Shown piece by piece: positions 17,850 through 27,010 of a DNA stretch of 64,000 bases. The notes beneath the pieces were generated by a model that saw nothing but the letters and a program-made list of their open reading frames with translations, was not told the DNA's origin and did no database searches. How positions within the stretch are numbered: position 1 is the stretch's first letter; every line of letters begins with the position of its first letter. The position numbers and the translations under genes are program-made. Where the stretch lies: positions 19,658 to 83,657 of the forward strand of contig JALVNE010000304.1 in assembly GCA_027026755.1 (NCBI GenBank). Reading direction: 5' to 3'. The stretch is from Sedimenticola sp. GTDB lineage: Bacteria > Pseudomonadota > Gammaproteobacteria > Chromatiales > Chromatiaceae.

Positions 17850-18758
17850 ATGAGAATAAGCAGTAAGATTGTATTTGCCCTGATGATATTGCCCGGTTTG
17901 GCCCTGTCATTGGACAACGACGACAAGGTGCTGATCGATGGCCCGGAAGTGGATCTGACCGTGGGCGAGTTACGCCAGGCCTTGCTGACAGTGCCGGAAG
18001 ATATGCGCCGGGTCATGTTGACCCAGCCCAAGAAGATCAGGGACATCATGGATAGCACATACATGGTGAAGGTTGCGGCCCGGCGGGCGAGGCAGAAGGG
18101 ACTGGACAAGGACCCGGTGATAGCTGCCAAGATATGGAACTATACTCAGAATCTCCTGGCAGGAGCGGAAATCAAGGATGTGCAGAAGAAACTTATCGGT
18201 AAGGATGCCGACTATGAGGCTGCAGCCAGGGAACTCTATCTCATGGAAAAGGACAAGTACCGCAAACCGGTGGAATACGAGGCATCACATATTCTTCTCA
18301 CTGCGGAAAATGGTGAGGATGATGAAAGCTTGAGGACCAGGCTGCAGCAAATTCGTGCCGAGATAGAGCAGGGGAAAATCACCTTTGCCGAAGCCGCGAA
18401 AAAGTATTCCAAGGATCCCACCACGGCTTCTGATGGAGGCTATCTGAAGCACTTCGAGGAAGGACGCATGGTGAAACCTTTTGAAGACGCCCTCAAGGCC
18501 ATGAAGCCGGGTGATATCAGCCAGCCGGTGAAAACCTCTTTTGGCTGGCACCTGATCTGGCTGCAGGACAAGGTTCCGGCGAGCGTCCGGCCGTTTGATG
18601 AGGTCAAGGATGAGTTGATCAAGAAAGTCAAGGCGAAAGCGGAGAATGACATCAAGATCGATTACTGGCTGAAGGTGAAAAACGATCCTGCCGCCAAGGT
18701 GGATGAAGCGCTGTTCGAGTCCTTTGTCGCCAAGCCAGTAGTGCTGGACAAGCCATGA
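17850..18758 (+). CDS. Parvulin-type peptidyl-prolyl cis-trans isomerase, exported
   Basis: Periplasmic folding helper of 302 residues with a signal peptide ending LPGLALS. It has a helical chaperone-like N-terminal region (about 25-135) and a parvulin (rotamase) domain from about 140 to 240: ASHILLTA near 145, FAEAAKKYSKDPTTASDGG near 180-198 and FGWHLIWL near 230-237. A basic helical tail follows. The layout resembles PrsA/PpiC/SurA-like proteins. Adjacent exported proteins are likely clients. A second, larger parvulin gene lies at 44502-45791. Confidence 0.85.
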   Translation: MRISSKIVFALMILPGLALSLDNDDKVLIDGPEVDLTVGELRQALLTVPEDMRRVMLTQPKKIRDIMDSTYMVKVAARRARQKGLDKDPVIAAKIWNYTQNLLAGAEIKDVQKKLIGKDADYEAAARELYLMEKDKYRKPVEYEASHILLTAENGEDDESLRTRLQQIRAEIEQGKITFAEAAKKYSKDPTTASDGGYLKHFEEGRMVKPFEDALKAMKPGDISQPVKTSFGWHLIWLQDKVPASVRPFDEVKDELIKKVKAKAENDIKIDYWLKVKNDPAAKVDEALFESFVAKPVVLDKP

Positions 18759-18978
18759 GACGGGGCTGACAAATATCAGATGTTCCCTGAAGCCGGGGCA
18801 GGCACGGGGAATCAGACGGTTCTTCCCCCGCTCGCCATGCTTGCGAACATCTGCGGGTGATCTGTTAGTATTCCTGCATCATGCCCGTGCTCGTTACTTC
18901 TCAGCAGCCTCTGCGTTCAGTATCCCCGGCGATCAAGGCGTGGGGGTTCCCCTGGGTGCACAGAACCGGAGAGGCCGG

Positions 18979-19737
18979 GTGACGCCGCATTATCTGCAAC
19001 TCATCCTCTACAAGACCCGGGCCGACCTGAAGGTGGAGGCGGCCCGGGGCTATATGGGCCTGCTGTGGTGGGTTCTGGAGCCAATCCTCTACATGGGGGC
19101 CTTTTACATCATATTCGCTGTGGCGTTGAAGCGCGGGGGAGAGAACTTCGTGCCCTGGCTGCTCATCGGCCTGGTGGCATGGAAATGGTTCGATACATCG
19201 GTGCGCATGTGCCTGACATCCATTACCGCGGGTAAGGGCCTCATGTCCCAGGTCTATCTTCCCAAGGTGTTTTTCCCGGCGGTGGTCATTCTCCGCAATA
19301 CCGTGAAATTCCTGGTGACCTTGGCATTGCTGCTGCTGTTCCTGCTTGCCTATGGGGTGCCCCTGTCCTGGCAATGGCTGGCCATATTGCCTCTGGCGGG
19401 ACTGCAGCTGTTGCTCATCTCTGGTGTAGCCTTCAGTGTTGCCGCACTGACGCCCCTGTGGCCAGACCTGAAGCTGCTGATGAACAACCTGCTCATGCTC
19501 ATGTTTTTTCTTTCCGGCGTGTTCTTCGATACCGGCCAGCTGCACGGTTGGCTGGCTGTGCTGCTGTCCCTGAATCCCATGGTGCATGTCATCGATGCCT
19601 GGCGGGGCCTACTGCTGCTGGGCCAGTGGCCGGACATTTCAGGCCTCCTGTACGTGTTGTTCATTTCTCTGGCCATGCTGGCCCTGGGCATGCATTTGCT
19701 CAAACGCTGGGATCGCCTGTATCCGAGGTTGGCATGA
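18979..19737 (+). CDS. Polysaccharide/polyol-phosphate ABC exporter permease (Wzm/KpsM-like)
   Basis: Six-helix ABC-2 family permease of 252 residues for export of a surface polymer. It has the expected N-terminal amphipathic segment RADLKVEAARGYMGLLWWVLEP and the family pattern GLLWW-x-P-x(n)-LKRGGENFVPWLLIGLVAW. GTG at 18979 follows GGAGAGG at 18968-18974 and gives the usual length; the frame is open upstream to 18841 but without family-like sequence. It overlaps the ATPase gene by 4 bases, forming one exporter. Confidence 0.85.
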   Translation: MTPHYLQLILYKTRADLKVEAARGYMGLLWWVLEPILYMGAFYIIFAVALKRGGENFVPWLLIGLVAWKWFDTSVRMCLTSITAGKGLMSQVYLPKVFFPAVVILRNTVKFLVTLALLLLFLLAYGVPLSWQWLAILPLAGLQLLLISGVAFSVAALTPLWPDLKLLMNNLLMLMFFLSGVFFDTGQLHGWLAVLLSLNPMVHVIDAWRGLLLLGQWPDISGLLYVLFISLAMLALGMHLLKRWDRLYPRLA

Positions 19738-20414
19738 AGCCCGTCCTGGAACTGGAACATGTGGGCGTGGCCTATCGGCGCCGTGGTGGGGAGCGCTACT
19801 GGGCCCTGCGGGATGTCTCCCTGAGCCTGCACCATGGCGAAACCCTGGGGGTAGTGGGGCGAAACGGCGTGGGCAAGACCTCCCTGCTGAAGGTTATTGC
19901 CGGAATCATTGCTCCCGACCGGGGCCGTATCCACAATGCCGGGGTCAGCGCCTCATTGCTGTCATTGCAGGTGGGTTTCCTTCCCCTGCTCACCGGCAGG
20001 GAAAACGCCATTCTGTCGGGCATGTTGCTCGGCGCTTCGCGCAACCGCCTGGAGAGTAACATGGAGAAGATGATTGCCTTTGCTGAGCTGGAAGACTTTA
20101 TCGACGAGCCCGTTGCCAGCTACTCGGCGGGCATGCGCGCCCGCCTGGGTTTTTCCGTGGCCATGCAAGCGGACCCGGATGTGCTGCTCATCGATGAAGT
20201 ATTGGGAGTGGGAGACACAGCCTTTCGCCGCAAGTCGTCGGAGGAGATACAGCGGCGCATCCGTTCCAACCGCAGCGTCATTCTGGTGTCTCATAATATC
20301 GGCATGATGCGCGATCTCTGTGATCGCGTGGTATGGATAGAGAAAGGGGTATCCACCATGCAGGGAGCAACGGACGAAGTGCTGGATGCCTATGAGGCCG
20401 ATACCGCGGCATGA
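19734..20414 (+). CDS. Polysaccharide ABC exporter ATPase (Wzt/KpsT-like, short form)
   Basis: Nucleotide-binding subunit of the exporter, 226 residues. It has Walker A GRNGVGKTS near 40-48, the ABC signature YSAGMRARLGF near 130-140, Walker B DVLLIDE near 152-158 and the switch histidine in VSHN near 186. It lacks the C-terminal carbohydrate-binding domain of O-antigen Wzt proteins, so export is probably not controlled by a terminal-sugar cap, as in KpsT-type systems. The ATG overlaps the permease stop. The next gene runs in the opposite direction after 36 bases. Confidence 0.9.
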   Translation: MKPVLELEHVGVAYRRRGGERYWALRDVSLSLHHGETLGVVGRNGVGKTSLLKVIAGIIAPDRGRIHNAGVSASLLSLQVGFLPLLTGRENAILSGMLLGASRNRLESNMEKMIAFAELEDFIDEPVASYSAGMRARLGFSVAMQADPDVLLIDEVLGVGDTAFRRKSSEEIQRRIRSNRSVILVSHNIGMMRDLCDRVVWIEKGVSTMQGATDEVLDAYEADTAA

Positions 20415-20450
20415 CCGCGGAAAGCATGTGCAGGACTTGCTGATATCCGG

Positions 20451-22301
20451 TCAGAGCCTGTTCTCCGCCCATTCCATGGCACTGCTCCAGGCGTCCAGTC
20501 CTCGCGCAAAATCTTCCCATAGCCGCCTGGCGGTGTCTCTCTGGGCCTGGGGGGCGCCCGCCATGAGGGCGAAACCTTCCGGCAGGAGGCCAAACAGGGC
20601 CTGTTGCAGGTTGACGAGATAGGTCTGGATGTCCTGGCGCCAGTAGTCCGGGGCGTCCGGGCTTTCGGCCAGAATGTCGTTGAGATGGCCAATTTGCAAA
20701 CTGTATCTCTGCAGGCTGGCCTGGGCGATGGCTTCGACAAGATCCTTGTCGGACGCGTCCGCCAGGCCATGAAACAGGCTGGCAAGGGACCGCATGCGCA
20801 CCCCGGCCTGCTTCGCCAGGTCTTGTTCCTGGTGCTGGGTCAGCATTCTGGCGGCAAATGACAGCATGCCAATGGGAGAGGGGCGGGTGAGCTGCTCATG
20901 GGTCCAGTCCCGCCTTTCCAGGGGCAGGTGAGGCAAGGCCCAGGGGAGGTCCAACTGCAGGGCATGGGGGTACAGGTAGCGCAGCATCTCCCCGAACAGC
21001 AGGTCTTCGTTGCGCTGGATGGGGAAATAGGGCGGCAGAAGTTCGCTGGCGTCCAGGCCCGTGGCCTGGGAGATGAGGGTGAAGGTGTTCAAAAAGGCCG
21101 CCCCTTTCCTGCCGGACCAGAGATTAGGGTGCTGCAGGTGCTGCCTGTAGTGGCTTTCCGAGACGAAAAGACGTTTGCGGGACTCGGCATCCAGTTGCAA
21201 CAGCCACTGATTGCCCGAAGTTCCCGGGTCACCCAGGCTGCCGCAGGCGGTGATTTTCACCCTGGAATCATTGTTGAAATGATGATAGTCCCGGGGACTG
21301 AGATGCCGGAGGGCCTCGGTGGGAAGCACTTCGCGGGTGAACAAGGCCAGGGCTTCGGGAAGCCTGCGGCCCAGGGCCTGGGTGAAGGCGCCGCTGCAGG
21401 GGTCCGGCCTGTCTGCGTCGAGGAGGGAGCGCCAGGCGTCGTCCGAGGAAAAGAAATCCGCGCTGCGGACTGCGGATGTCAACATCACATCCGCCAACGC
21501 CTGGGGAGGCCGGGCGCGCTGGTAGAGGATGTCATCATCCAGCAGTACCAGCCTGCCGCCAGCCCCCAGGAGCAGGGACCAGTTGCGGGACCGGCCATAG
21601 GAAGGGATGCTTTCGTCGGGCTGGCGGCCAAGGAGAAAATCCAGGCCCTGCCGGTGTTCCGGCAGATCCTGTTTCATCTGCTCCAGCGCCTCCCGTTGCT
21701 CGTGCATGCCAAAGTATTCCAGGGGAAGGTCGTATTCGTTCTGGAATATGTCGCAGAGTTGCCGGTTGGCCTGCTGCTTGTCTGCATCCCGCGAGTCGTC
21801 CACCAGCCAGTAGCGGTTCCTGCCATTGAAATCATGGGACTGCTGCATGCTTGCCAAAAGGCGTTTCACGGCTTCGGGCCGGTCGCAGCTGAGGATACAG
21901 TAGCAGGCGCCGGAGGCTTCCGCTGCATCGTCACGGACCACGGGGCGCAACTCCCGGGCCTTGGCTGCCGCAGAAAGCATCAATCCCGCCTGAGAGACGC
22001 TGTTCAGGACGTTGCCGATGTCTTGATCCTGACCGGCAAGCTCGGGGATGACATTTTGCAGATGCCGGCTGTGTTCCTCCAGGGTCTTGAATTCCAGGCA
22101 CTGGCGCAGGGAATAGAGCACGTCGCTGGTGACGATGGTCTGCCGATGGGAATGGCTGCTGCGCAACAGCACCTGGTTCTCCGGCAGGGGGTATTCGCGG
22201 CAGATATCGAATGCCATCAGATCCGCCGGGGGCGTGCCGCCGGCCCGTTTCGGGCTCAGGTCGTAACTGAAGGAAAAGCTGTAGCTGGTGCTGTCATTCA
22301 T
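20451..22301 (-). CDS. Glycosyltransferase-like protein with a possible RRE/PqqD-like N-terminal domain
   Basis: A 616-residue cytosolic protein. Residues 134-270 look like a GT-A nucleotide-sugar fold: YCILSCDRPEAVKRLLASM, then YWLVDDSRD (164-172), SYGRSRNWSLLLG near 234-246 and LVLLDDDIL (251-259) as a metal-binding acidic cluster. Residues about 57-113 (VTSDVLYSLRQCLEFKTLEE, then VLNSVSQAGLML) resemble the winged-helix PqqD/RRE peptide-recognition fold; this is a weak pattern match. The C-terminal half is helical and unassigned. It is transcribed against its neighbours and lies between the exporter and a sulfotransferase, so a role in surface glycan or glycoprotein synthesis is likely. Confidence 0.6.
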   Translation of the reverse strand: MNDSTSYSFSFSYDLSPKRAGGTPPADLMAFDICREYPLPENQVLLRSSHSHRQTIVTSDVLYSLRQCLEFKTLEEHSRHLQNVIPELAGQDQDIGNVLNSVSQAGLMLSAAAKARELRPVVRDDAAEASGACYCILSCDRPEAVKRLLASMQQSHDFNGRNRYWLVDDSRDADKQQANRQLCDIFQNEYDLPLEYFGMHEQREALEQMKQDLPEHRQGLDFLLGRQPDESIPSYGRSRNWSLLLGAGGRLVLLDDDILYQRARPPQALADVMLTSAVRSADFFSSDDAWRSLLDADRPDPCSGAFTQALGRRLPEALALFTREVLPTEALRHLSPRDYHHFNNDSRVKITACGSLGDPGTSGNQWLLQLDAESRKRLFVSESHYRQHLQHPNLWSGRKGAAFLNTFTLISQATGLDASELLPPYFPIQRNEDLLFGEMLRYLYPHALQLDLPWALPHLPLERRDWTHEQLTRPSPIGMLSFAARMLTQHQEQDLAKQAGVRMRSLASLFHGLADASDKDLVEAIAQASLQRYSLQIGHLNDILAESPDAPDYWRQDIQTYLVNLQQALFGLLPEGFALMAGAPQAQRDTARRLWEDFARGLDAWSSAMEWAENRL

Positions 22302-22419
22302 GATTCATCTGCTGGGAAAAAACACGTATCATCATAGGTCATGAGCGAAGCTTACCTGATTTCAATTACAGATGCCTGGCGCGCCTGCGGGCCTGCCGTT
22401 GCTGCTGCAGGGCGGAGAA

Positions 22420-23583
22420 ATGGCTGACAAGACCCTGATCCTGGTAACAGGCATGCACCGCAGCGGCACCTCCGTACTGACCCGGGTGCTCAATCTCCTG
22501 GGAGCGGAAGTGGGTCAGGACCTGCTGCAGGCGCAGGCGGAAATCAATGCCAGGGGGTTTTGGGAGCACCAGGAACTGGTTGCCATCAACGAAGCCCTGC
22601 TCGCCCGTCTGGATCGTAAATGGTTTGACTTTCAGCCCCTGCCGGATGACTGCTGGAATGCCCCGGCCATGCAGGAGCAGCAGACACGGGCGCGGCATTT
22701 TCTTTCCGGCACCTTTGCCCATACGAATCTTGCCGTGCTCAAGGATCCGCGCCTGTGTCTGACCCTGCCTTTCTGGCAGCAGGCAGCCGAGGCTGAAGGG
22801 TGGCGGCCACTGGTGGTATTGGCCCTGCGGGCGCCCTGGGAGGTGAGCGCATCCCTTTGCCGTCGTGATCCCATCGATCCGGTCAGTGCCGACCTGTTGT
22901 GGTTGCGCTACAGCGCTGACAGTGAGCGAAACAGCAGGACCCTCATACGGGCCGGGCTGGACTATGGAGCATTGCTGGAGGACTGGCGCCCGGTGGTGGC
23001 TCATCTGGGAAAAGCGCTGGATATCGCCTGGCCGGTGCCGCCAGACGAGGCGGCGGCGCGGATCGACGCGGAGATCGATCCCGGCCTCCGGCATCAGCGC
23101 AGCCGCTTTGAGGGAGAAGCCATGTCCGTGGCCGGCCTGGCGGCCCGGGCCTACCAGTTGTTGCAGCAGGAGCCCATGGACACTGAGGGGCTGGACGCTC
23201 TCTGGAACGAATACGAGTCTCTGCTGTCCCGTTGTGATGCCATGGGATTTGGATTGACCCGTTGCAACCGGCGTTTGTTCGAAGTCAACAATACACTGCA
23301 GGCTCTGGGCGAGGATCATGGGAAAGCGCTGGAGACGATTGCAGGCAAGGACAGGGATCTGGCCCGTCTGTCCCGGGAGCTGGAATATAGCAGAGGTATC
23401 GTGGAAGAAAGGGATGAGCAACTGCAAAGAATGGCCGCTGAACTGGAACATGCCTGCGCCGTGGTGGAAGAGCGGGATCGTCAGCTGCAGGAAAGGCAGG
23501 ATGAACTCCATCGGCTGCGCAAAGTGCGCCTGCATCCCTCGGTGAAGCTTGCGGTAAGGCTGTTCTCCCTGGAAGACGAATGA
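22420..23583 (+). CDS. Sulfotransferase-family protein with C-terminal coiled coil
   Basis: A 387-residue protein. Its N-terminus TLILVTGMHRSGTSVLTRVL contains the P-loop-like 5'-phosphosulfate-binding motif of PAPS-dependent sulfotransferases (GMHRSGTS, 11-18). The LALRAPWEVSASL...DYGALLEDW stretch fits the 3'-phosphate region. From about 265 to 370 it is a charged coiled coil with a near-repeated VEERD(E/R)QLQ. The product may sulfate a surface glycan. ATG 22420 gives the family-like N-terminus; ATG 22372 is an alternative. It overlaps the glycosyltransferase by 4 bases, so the two probably act together. Confidence 0.75.
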   Translation: MADKTLILVTGMHRSGTSVLTRVLNLLGAEVGQDLLQAQAEINARGFWEHQELVAINEALLARLDRKWFDFQPLPDDCWNAPAMQEQQTRARHFLSGTFAHTNLAVLKDPRLCLTLPFWQQAAEAEGWRPLVVLALRAPWEVSASLCRRDPIDPVSADLLWLRYSADSERNSRTLIRAGLDYGALLEDWRPVVAHLGKALDIAWPVPPDEAAARIDAEIDPGLRHQRSRFEGEAMSVAGLAARAYQLLQQEPMDTEGLDALWNEYESLLSRCDAMGFGLTRCNRRLFEVNNTLQALGEDHGKALETIAGKDRDLARLSRELEYSRGIVEERDEQLQRMAAELEHACAVVEERDRQLQERQDELHRLRKVRLHPSVKLAVRLFSLEDE

Positions 23584-25778
23584 AACCTTCTGTCGATGTC
23601 ATCATTCCCGTGTACGGGGGAAGGGAAGCGCTGCAGCGCTGCCTGGCTGCCGTGCTCCGTTATCCTCAGCAGACGTCCTGGCGCCTGATCATCATCAATG
23701 ATGCGTCTCCCGATCCGGCTGTGCAGCAGGACCTGGAAAGGATCGCCGCCGAGCATGAGCGGGTCCTGCTGCTGGAGAACCCGCGGAACCTGGGCTTCGT
23801 GGGCACGGTGAACCGGGGCATGGGCCTGAGCAGGGACAATGATGTGGTGCTGCTCAACAGCGACACGGAGGTGGCCAACGACTGGCTGGACCGTCTGGTG
23901 GCGGCAGCTTATGCGGACGAGCGCATTGGTACGGTGACGCCTTTCTCCAACAACGCCACCATCTGCAGTTTTCCCCGTTTCTGCCAGTCCAGTGATCTTC
24001 CGCGGCACTGGCGCCTGGCCGAGCTGGATGAACTGTTTGCTCGAGCCAACCGGGGCAAGCTGGTGGATATTCCCACCGGCGTGGGTTTCTGTCAGTACAT
24101 CCGCAGGGACTGCCTGGAACAGACAGGCCTGTTCGACGAGGAACGTTTCGGCAGAGGCTATGGCGAGGAGAATGATTTCTGCCGCCGCGCCGCCGCCCTC
24201 GGCTGGCGTAATGTGCTCTGCTGCGACACCTTCGTGTTCCATGAAGGCGGGGTGAGTTTCTCCCATGAGCAGGAGGAGCGCATTGCCCGGGCTCAGGAGA
24301 TACTCAAGGAATTGCATCCAGATTACCAGATGCTGGTGGAAAGGCATATACACGAGGATCCCGCGCTCCTGTACCGCACCAGGGTGCTGCTGGAAATGCT
24401 GCGTCGCTCGCCCCGGCGCAAGGTGTTGCATCTCACCCACCATCTTGGCGGAGGCACCAAGAAACACATCAGGGAGCTGTCCGAGTGGCTGTCCGGCGAT
24501 ATGGACAGCCTGGTGATCCGCCCGGTGGAAGGCCGTGGCGTGTATTTGTTCTTTGGTCCTGAAGATGATGCGCCGAAATTGTTCTTCGATCTTCCGGCAA
24601 TGTATCCTTCCCTGGTGCGGTTGCTGCGCAGCCTGGGGCTCTCCCGGGTTCATTTTCACCATACTCTGGGACTGGAAACCTGCCTGTGGGGACTGCCCGG
24701 GGATCTGGATCTGCCTTTCGACGTTACCCTGCACGACTACTATTTCATCAATGCCCATCCCAGCCAGACGGATGCAAAGGGGCGCTACACGCCGGACCTT
24801 CACGCCCAGGCCAGCTCCTATCCTCTGAGCGTAAGCCTGGAGGAATGGCAGGAAAACCAGAAACGGCTGTTGTACAGGGCGCAAAGGGTCATCGCGCCTT
24901 GCGCCTGGACGGTGGAGGAGTACCGCCGCCATTACCCGGACGCCCGCTACCTGACCGCCTGGCATCCCGACAGCGAGGAAAACATGCCCTGGCCGCCCAT
25001 CCTCAACCCGGTGGACGGTGATCGGCCCCTGCGAGTGCTGGTACTGGGCGCCCTCAGCCCGGAAAAGGGGGCGGATCTGCTGGAGGCCGCTGCCATGGTG
25101 GCCCGCCGGCGCGGGCTGCCACTGGAGTTTCACCTGCTGGGCTATGCCTACCGTCCCCTGGATGCTGCCGTCATCGAGCACGGGGCCTATGCGGAGGCCG
25201 ATCTGCCCCGGCTTCTCGATGAAATCGGCGCGGACATCGTCTGGTTTACGGCGCTCTGGCCGGAAACCTATAGCTATACCCTGAGCGAGGTGCTGCAGGC
25301 GGGCCTGCCGGTGGTGGCGCCCGATCTGGGCGCTTTTCCCGAACGTCTGGCGGGGCGGCCCTTGACCTGGATCCGTTCCTGGCAAAACACGCCCGAAGAG
25401 TGGCTGGAATGGTTCATGGACGTTGCCGGGCTACTGCGGTCTGCGGGTGCCGGGCCTTTTGCCTGGAACGACCAGCCCTGGCCAGAGGCCGGACCGGGCT
25501 TCTACAGGGACCGCTACCTGGAGGAGACGCCGGCGTGGACGGACAGTCCGCCGGATGAGCTGCCCGAGGCCTGGCTGGCGGCACTTCTGCAGCAGTGTCG
25601 AAAGGCCGAGGCGGATCAGGGCAACCCCGGTTTAAGGGAGCAGCTGCTGATCCACCTGCTGGCATTGCGCCAGGGCAGGGTGGGGCGCCTGGTGTCCCGC
25701 CTGGTGCCGGTGAGTGTGCAGAGAAAACTGAAACGGAAACTGTCCCGAAAACCCATCCATGAACTGCGCCGGGAATGA
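23580..25778 (+). CDS. Two-domain glycosyltransferase (GT2-GT4 fusion)
   Basis: A 732-residue protein joining two sugar transferases. The first (about 1-265) is a GT2 enzyme: VDVIIPVYGGREALQRCLAA, IINDASPD and VVLLNSDTEV (DxD), with the acceptor-site segment GYGEENDFCRRA. The second (about 280-640) is GT-B, GT4-like: KVLHLTHHLGGGTKKHIREL, VLVLGALSPEKGADLL and PETYSYTLSEVLQAGLPVVA, which carries the E-x7-E donor-site pattern. It should add two sugars in turn to a lipid-linked or surface glycan. A four-base overlap with the sulfotransferase suggests a sulfated product. Confidence 0.88.
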   Translation: MKPSVDVIIPVYGGREALQRCLAAVLRYPQQTSWRLIIINDASPDPAVQQDLERIAAEHERVLLLENPRNLGFVGTVNRGMGLSRDNDVVLLNSDTEVANDWLDRLVAAAYADERIGTVTPFSNNATICSFPRFCQSSDLPRHWRLAELDELFARANRGKLVDIPTGVGFCQYIRRDCLEQTGLFDEERFGRGYGEENDFCRRAAALGWRNVLCCDTFVFHEGGVSFSHEQEERIARAQEILKELHPDYQMLVERHIHEDPALLYRTRVLLEMLRRSPRRKVLHLTHHLGGGTKKHIRELSEWLSGDMDSLVIRPVEGRGVYLFFGPEDDAPKLFFDLPAMYPSLVRLLRSLGLSRVHFHHTLGLETCLWGLPGDLDLPFDVTLHDYYFINAHPSQTDAKGRYTPDLHAQASSYPLSVSLEEWQENQKRLLYRAQRVIAPCAWTVEEYRRHYPDARYLTAWHPDSEENMPWPPILNPVDGDRPLRVLVLGALSPEKGADLLEAAAMVARRRGLPLEFHLLGYAYRPLDAAVIEHGAYAEADLPRLLDEIGADIVWFTALWPETYSYTLSEVLQAGLPVVAPDLGAFPERLAGRPLTWIRSWQNTPEEWLEWFMDVAGLLRSAGAGPFAWNDQPWPEAGPGFYRDRYLEETPAWTDSPPDELPEAWLAALLQQCRKAEADQGNPGLREQLLIHLLALRQGRVGRLVSRLVPVSVQRKLKRKLSRKPIHELRRE

Positions 25779-25916
25779 GCCGCTCAGGCTTCGTGAATGT
25801 CATCACAGGAAAGTCCGGTGCTGCTGATGACGCTTGATTGTTCCTGTCAAAACAGTACTATATGCCCACCGAATGGTATTGCCTGACATCAAACTGGCCA
25901 CAGAGGGGTTCCGTGC

Positions 25917-26936
25917 GTGCCGCCGATGAATAGTGTTTCCAGCCGCCTGTCCGATCATGTTTACCGGGTGACGGTTCCGGTTTTGCTCGGTTTCCTGTTT
26001 CTTGGTGCTGCGGGCGGCGGCCAGGCATCCATGCGCATTTACATCGAGGATGATGCCGGGGATGTCATTTCCTGTGATGTGGATAAACTCACCCAGAACG
26101 AATCGGGCGATCTTACCGTCAGCAACCCTGCGCCGGGTTGCCTGAATGCCGTGGAAAACAATCCCGTCAACGATGACAGGCTGGTGCTTGGCAGCAAGAG
26201 CTGCGGCTTTTCCTCACTGCGGATAGACGAAACCGGACGAATCCTGGTGACGGCCTCCAATGCCTGCGTCATTTCCCAACCCCTTTCCTTCACCCTGAAG
26301 GATGATGATTTTTCCATGGATTGTGAAACCGATGTCATGTCCCAAGACAGCGCCGGGGTGCTTAACCTGGAAGGCAGCGTCTGCGCCCAGGCAGTGAAGG
26401 AGGGTGACGTGGCGGGGAGCACCCTGGTATTGAGGGATGGCCCGGTGGCGCGCGGCTGTGATTTTCAGAGACTGAGCATGGATGGCTCCGGGAATATCGT
26501 CGTCACTGCCCGGGGGAGCTGTTTCGGTGACAGCGATGGCGATCTGATTCCCGACCCCGTGGATCCTGACAATGCCGCCATGGCCACGGAAGACTGCATT
26601 GTTACCGGGGATGCGGACTGGGAAACCGTGAGCATATCTGGCGCCCGGTACCGCCATGATGTCACCTGCCAGCTGCCCAAGCCCGAGTATATCGTGGTGG
26701 CGGATGTGGTGTTCGGAGGGGATTATCATGAGCCCCTGACCTATCCTCCTGATGAGCCCATCGTCGCGGACTATCATGCCACCAACAATATATTGCTGCT
26801 GGGACCGGTGTCCGTGAAGGGCGGGAGCAGCTTCACCGTGGACAGTGGCAGAGCACTGAGTATCTGGGGGCCTTTCAAGGTAACGGCAGGCAGTGAATTC
26901 AGGGTGCTGCCTCTGTTTCAGGTCATCGAAGACTGA
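25917..26936 (+). CDS. Exported protein with duplicated four-cysteine repeat and TSP3-like motif
   Basis: A 339-residue exported protein, signal peptide ending near GGGQAS. Two ~85-residue repeats (about 42-125 and 128-205) share the order of DxxSCD, SGxLxxxxxxC, LVL, C, L-x-(M/I)-D-x-x-G-x-I-x-VTA and C. A calcium-type DSDGDLIPDPVDPDN follows near 207-221, as in thrombospondin type-3 repeats, then a beta-strand-rich tail (LLLGPVSVKGGSSFTV). GTG 25917 follows AGAGGGG; ATG 25926 is possible. No family recognised. The next gene encodes an S74-domain protein, so both may be surface components. Confidence 0.6.
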   Translation: MPPMNSVSSRLSDHVYRVTVPVLLGFLFLGAAGGGQASMRIYIEDDAGDVISCDVDKLTQNESGDLTVSNPAPGCLNAVENNPVNDDRLVLGSKSCGFSSLRIDETGRILVTASNACVISQPLSFTLKDDDFSMDCETDVMSQDSAGVLNLEGSVCAQAVKEGDVAGSTLVLRDGPVARGCDFQRLSMDGSGNIVVTARGSCFGDSDGDLIPDPVDPDNAAMATEDCIVTGDADWETVSISGARYRHDVTCQLPKPEYIVVADVVFGGDYHEPLTYPPDEPIVADYHATNNILLLGPVSVKGGSSFTVDSGRALSIWGPFKVTAGSEFRVLPLFQVIED

Positions 26937-27010
26937 TCGGAGGGAATAGGTTCCGGCCTTGTCGTGAACCTTCCGGTGGCGCAAACGATTATTGTGTAGT
27001 GGAGAGAGAA

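Noticed and set aside
20898..22337. 479-codon plus-strand frame
   Set aside because: Antisense to the glycosyltransferase-like gene at 20451-22301; composition (Gly, Gln, Val, Ala rich) is typical of a shadow frame, with no motif.
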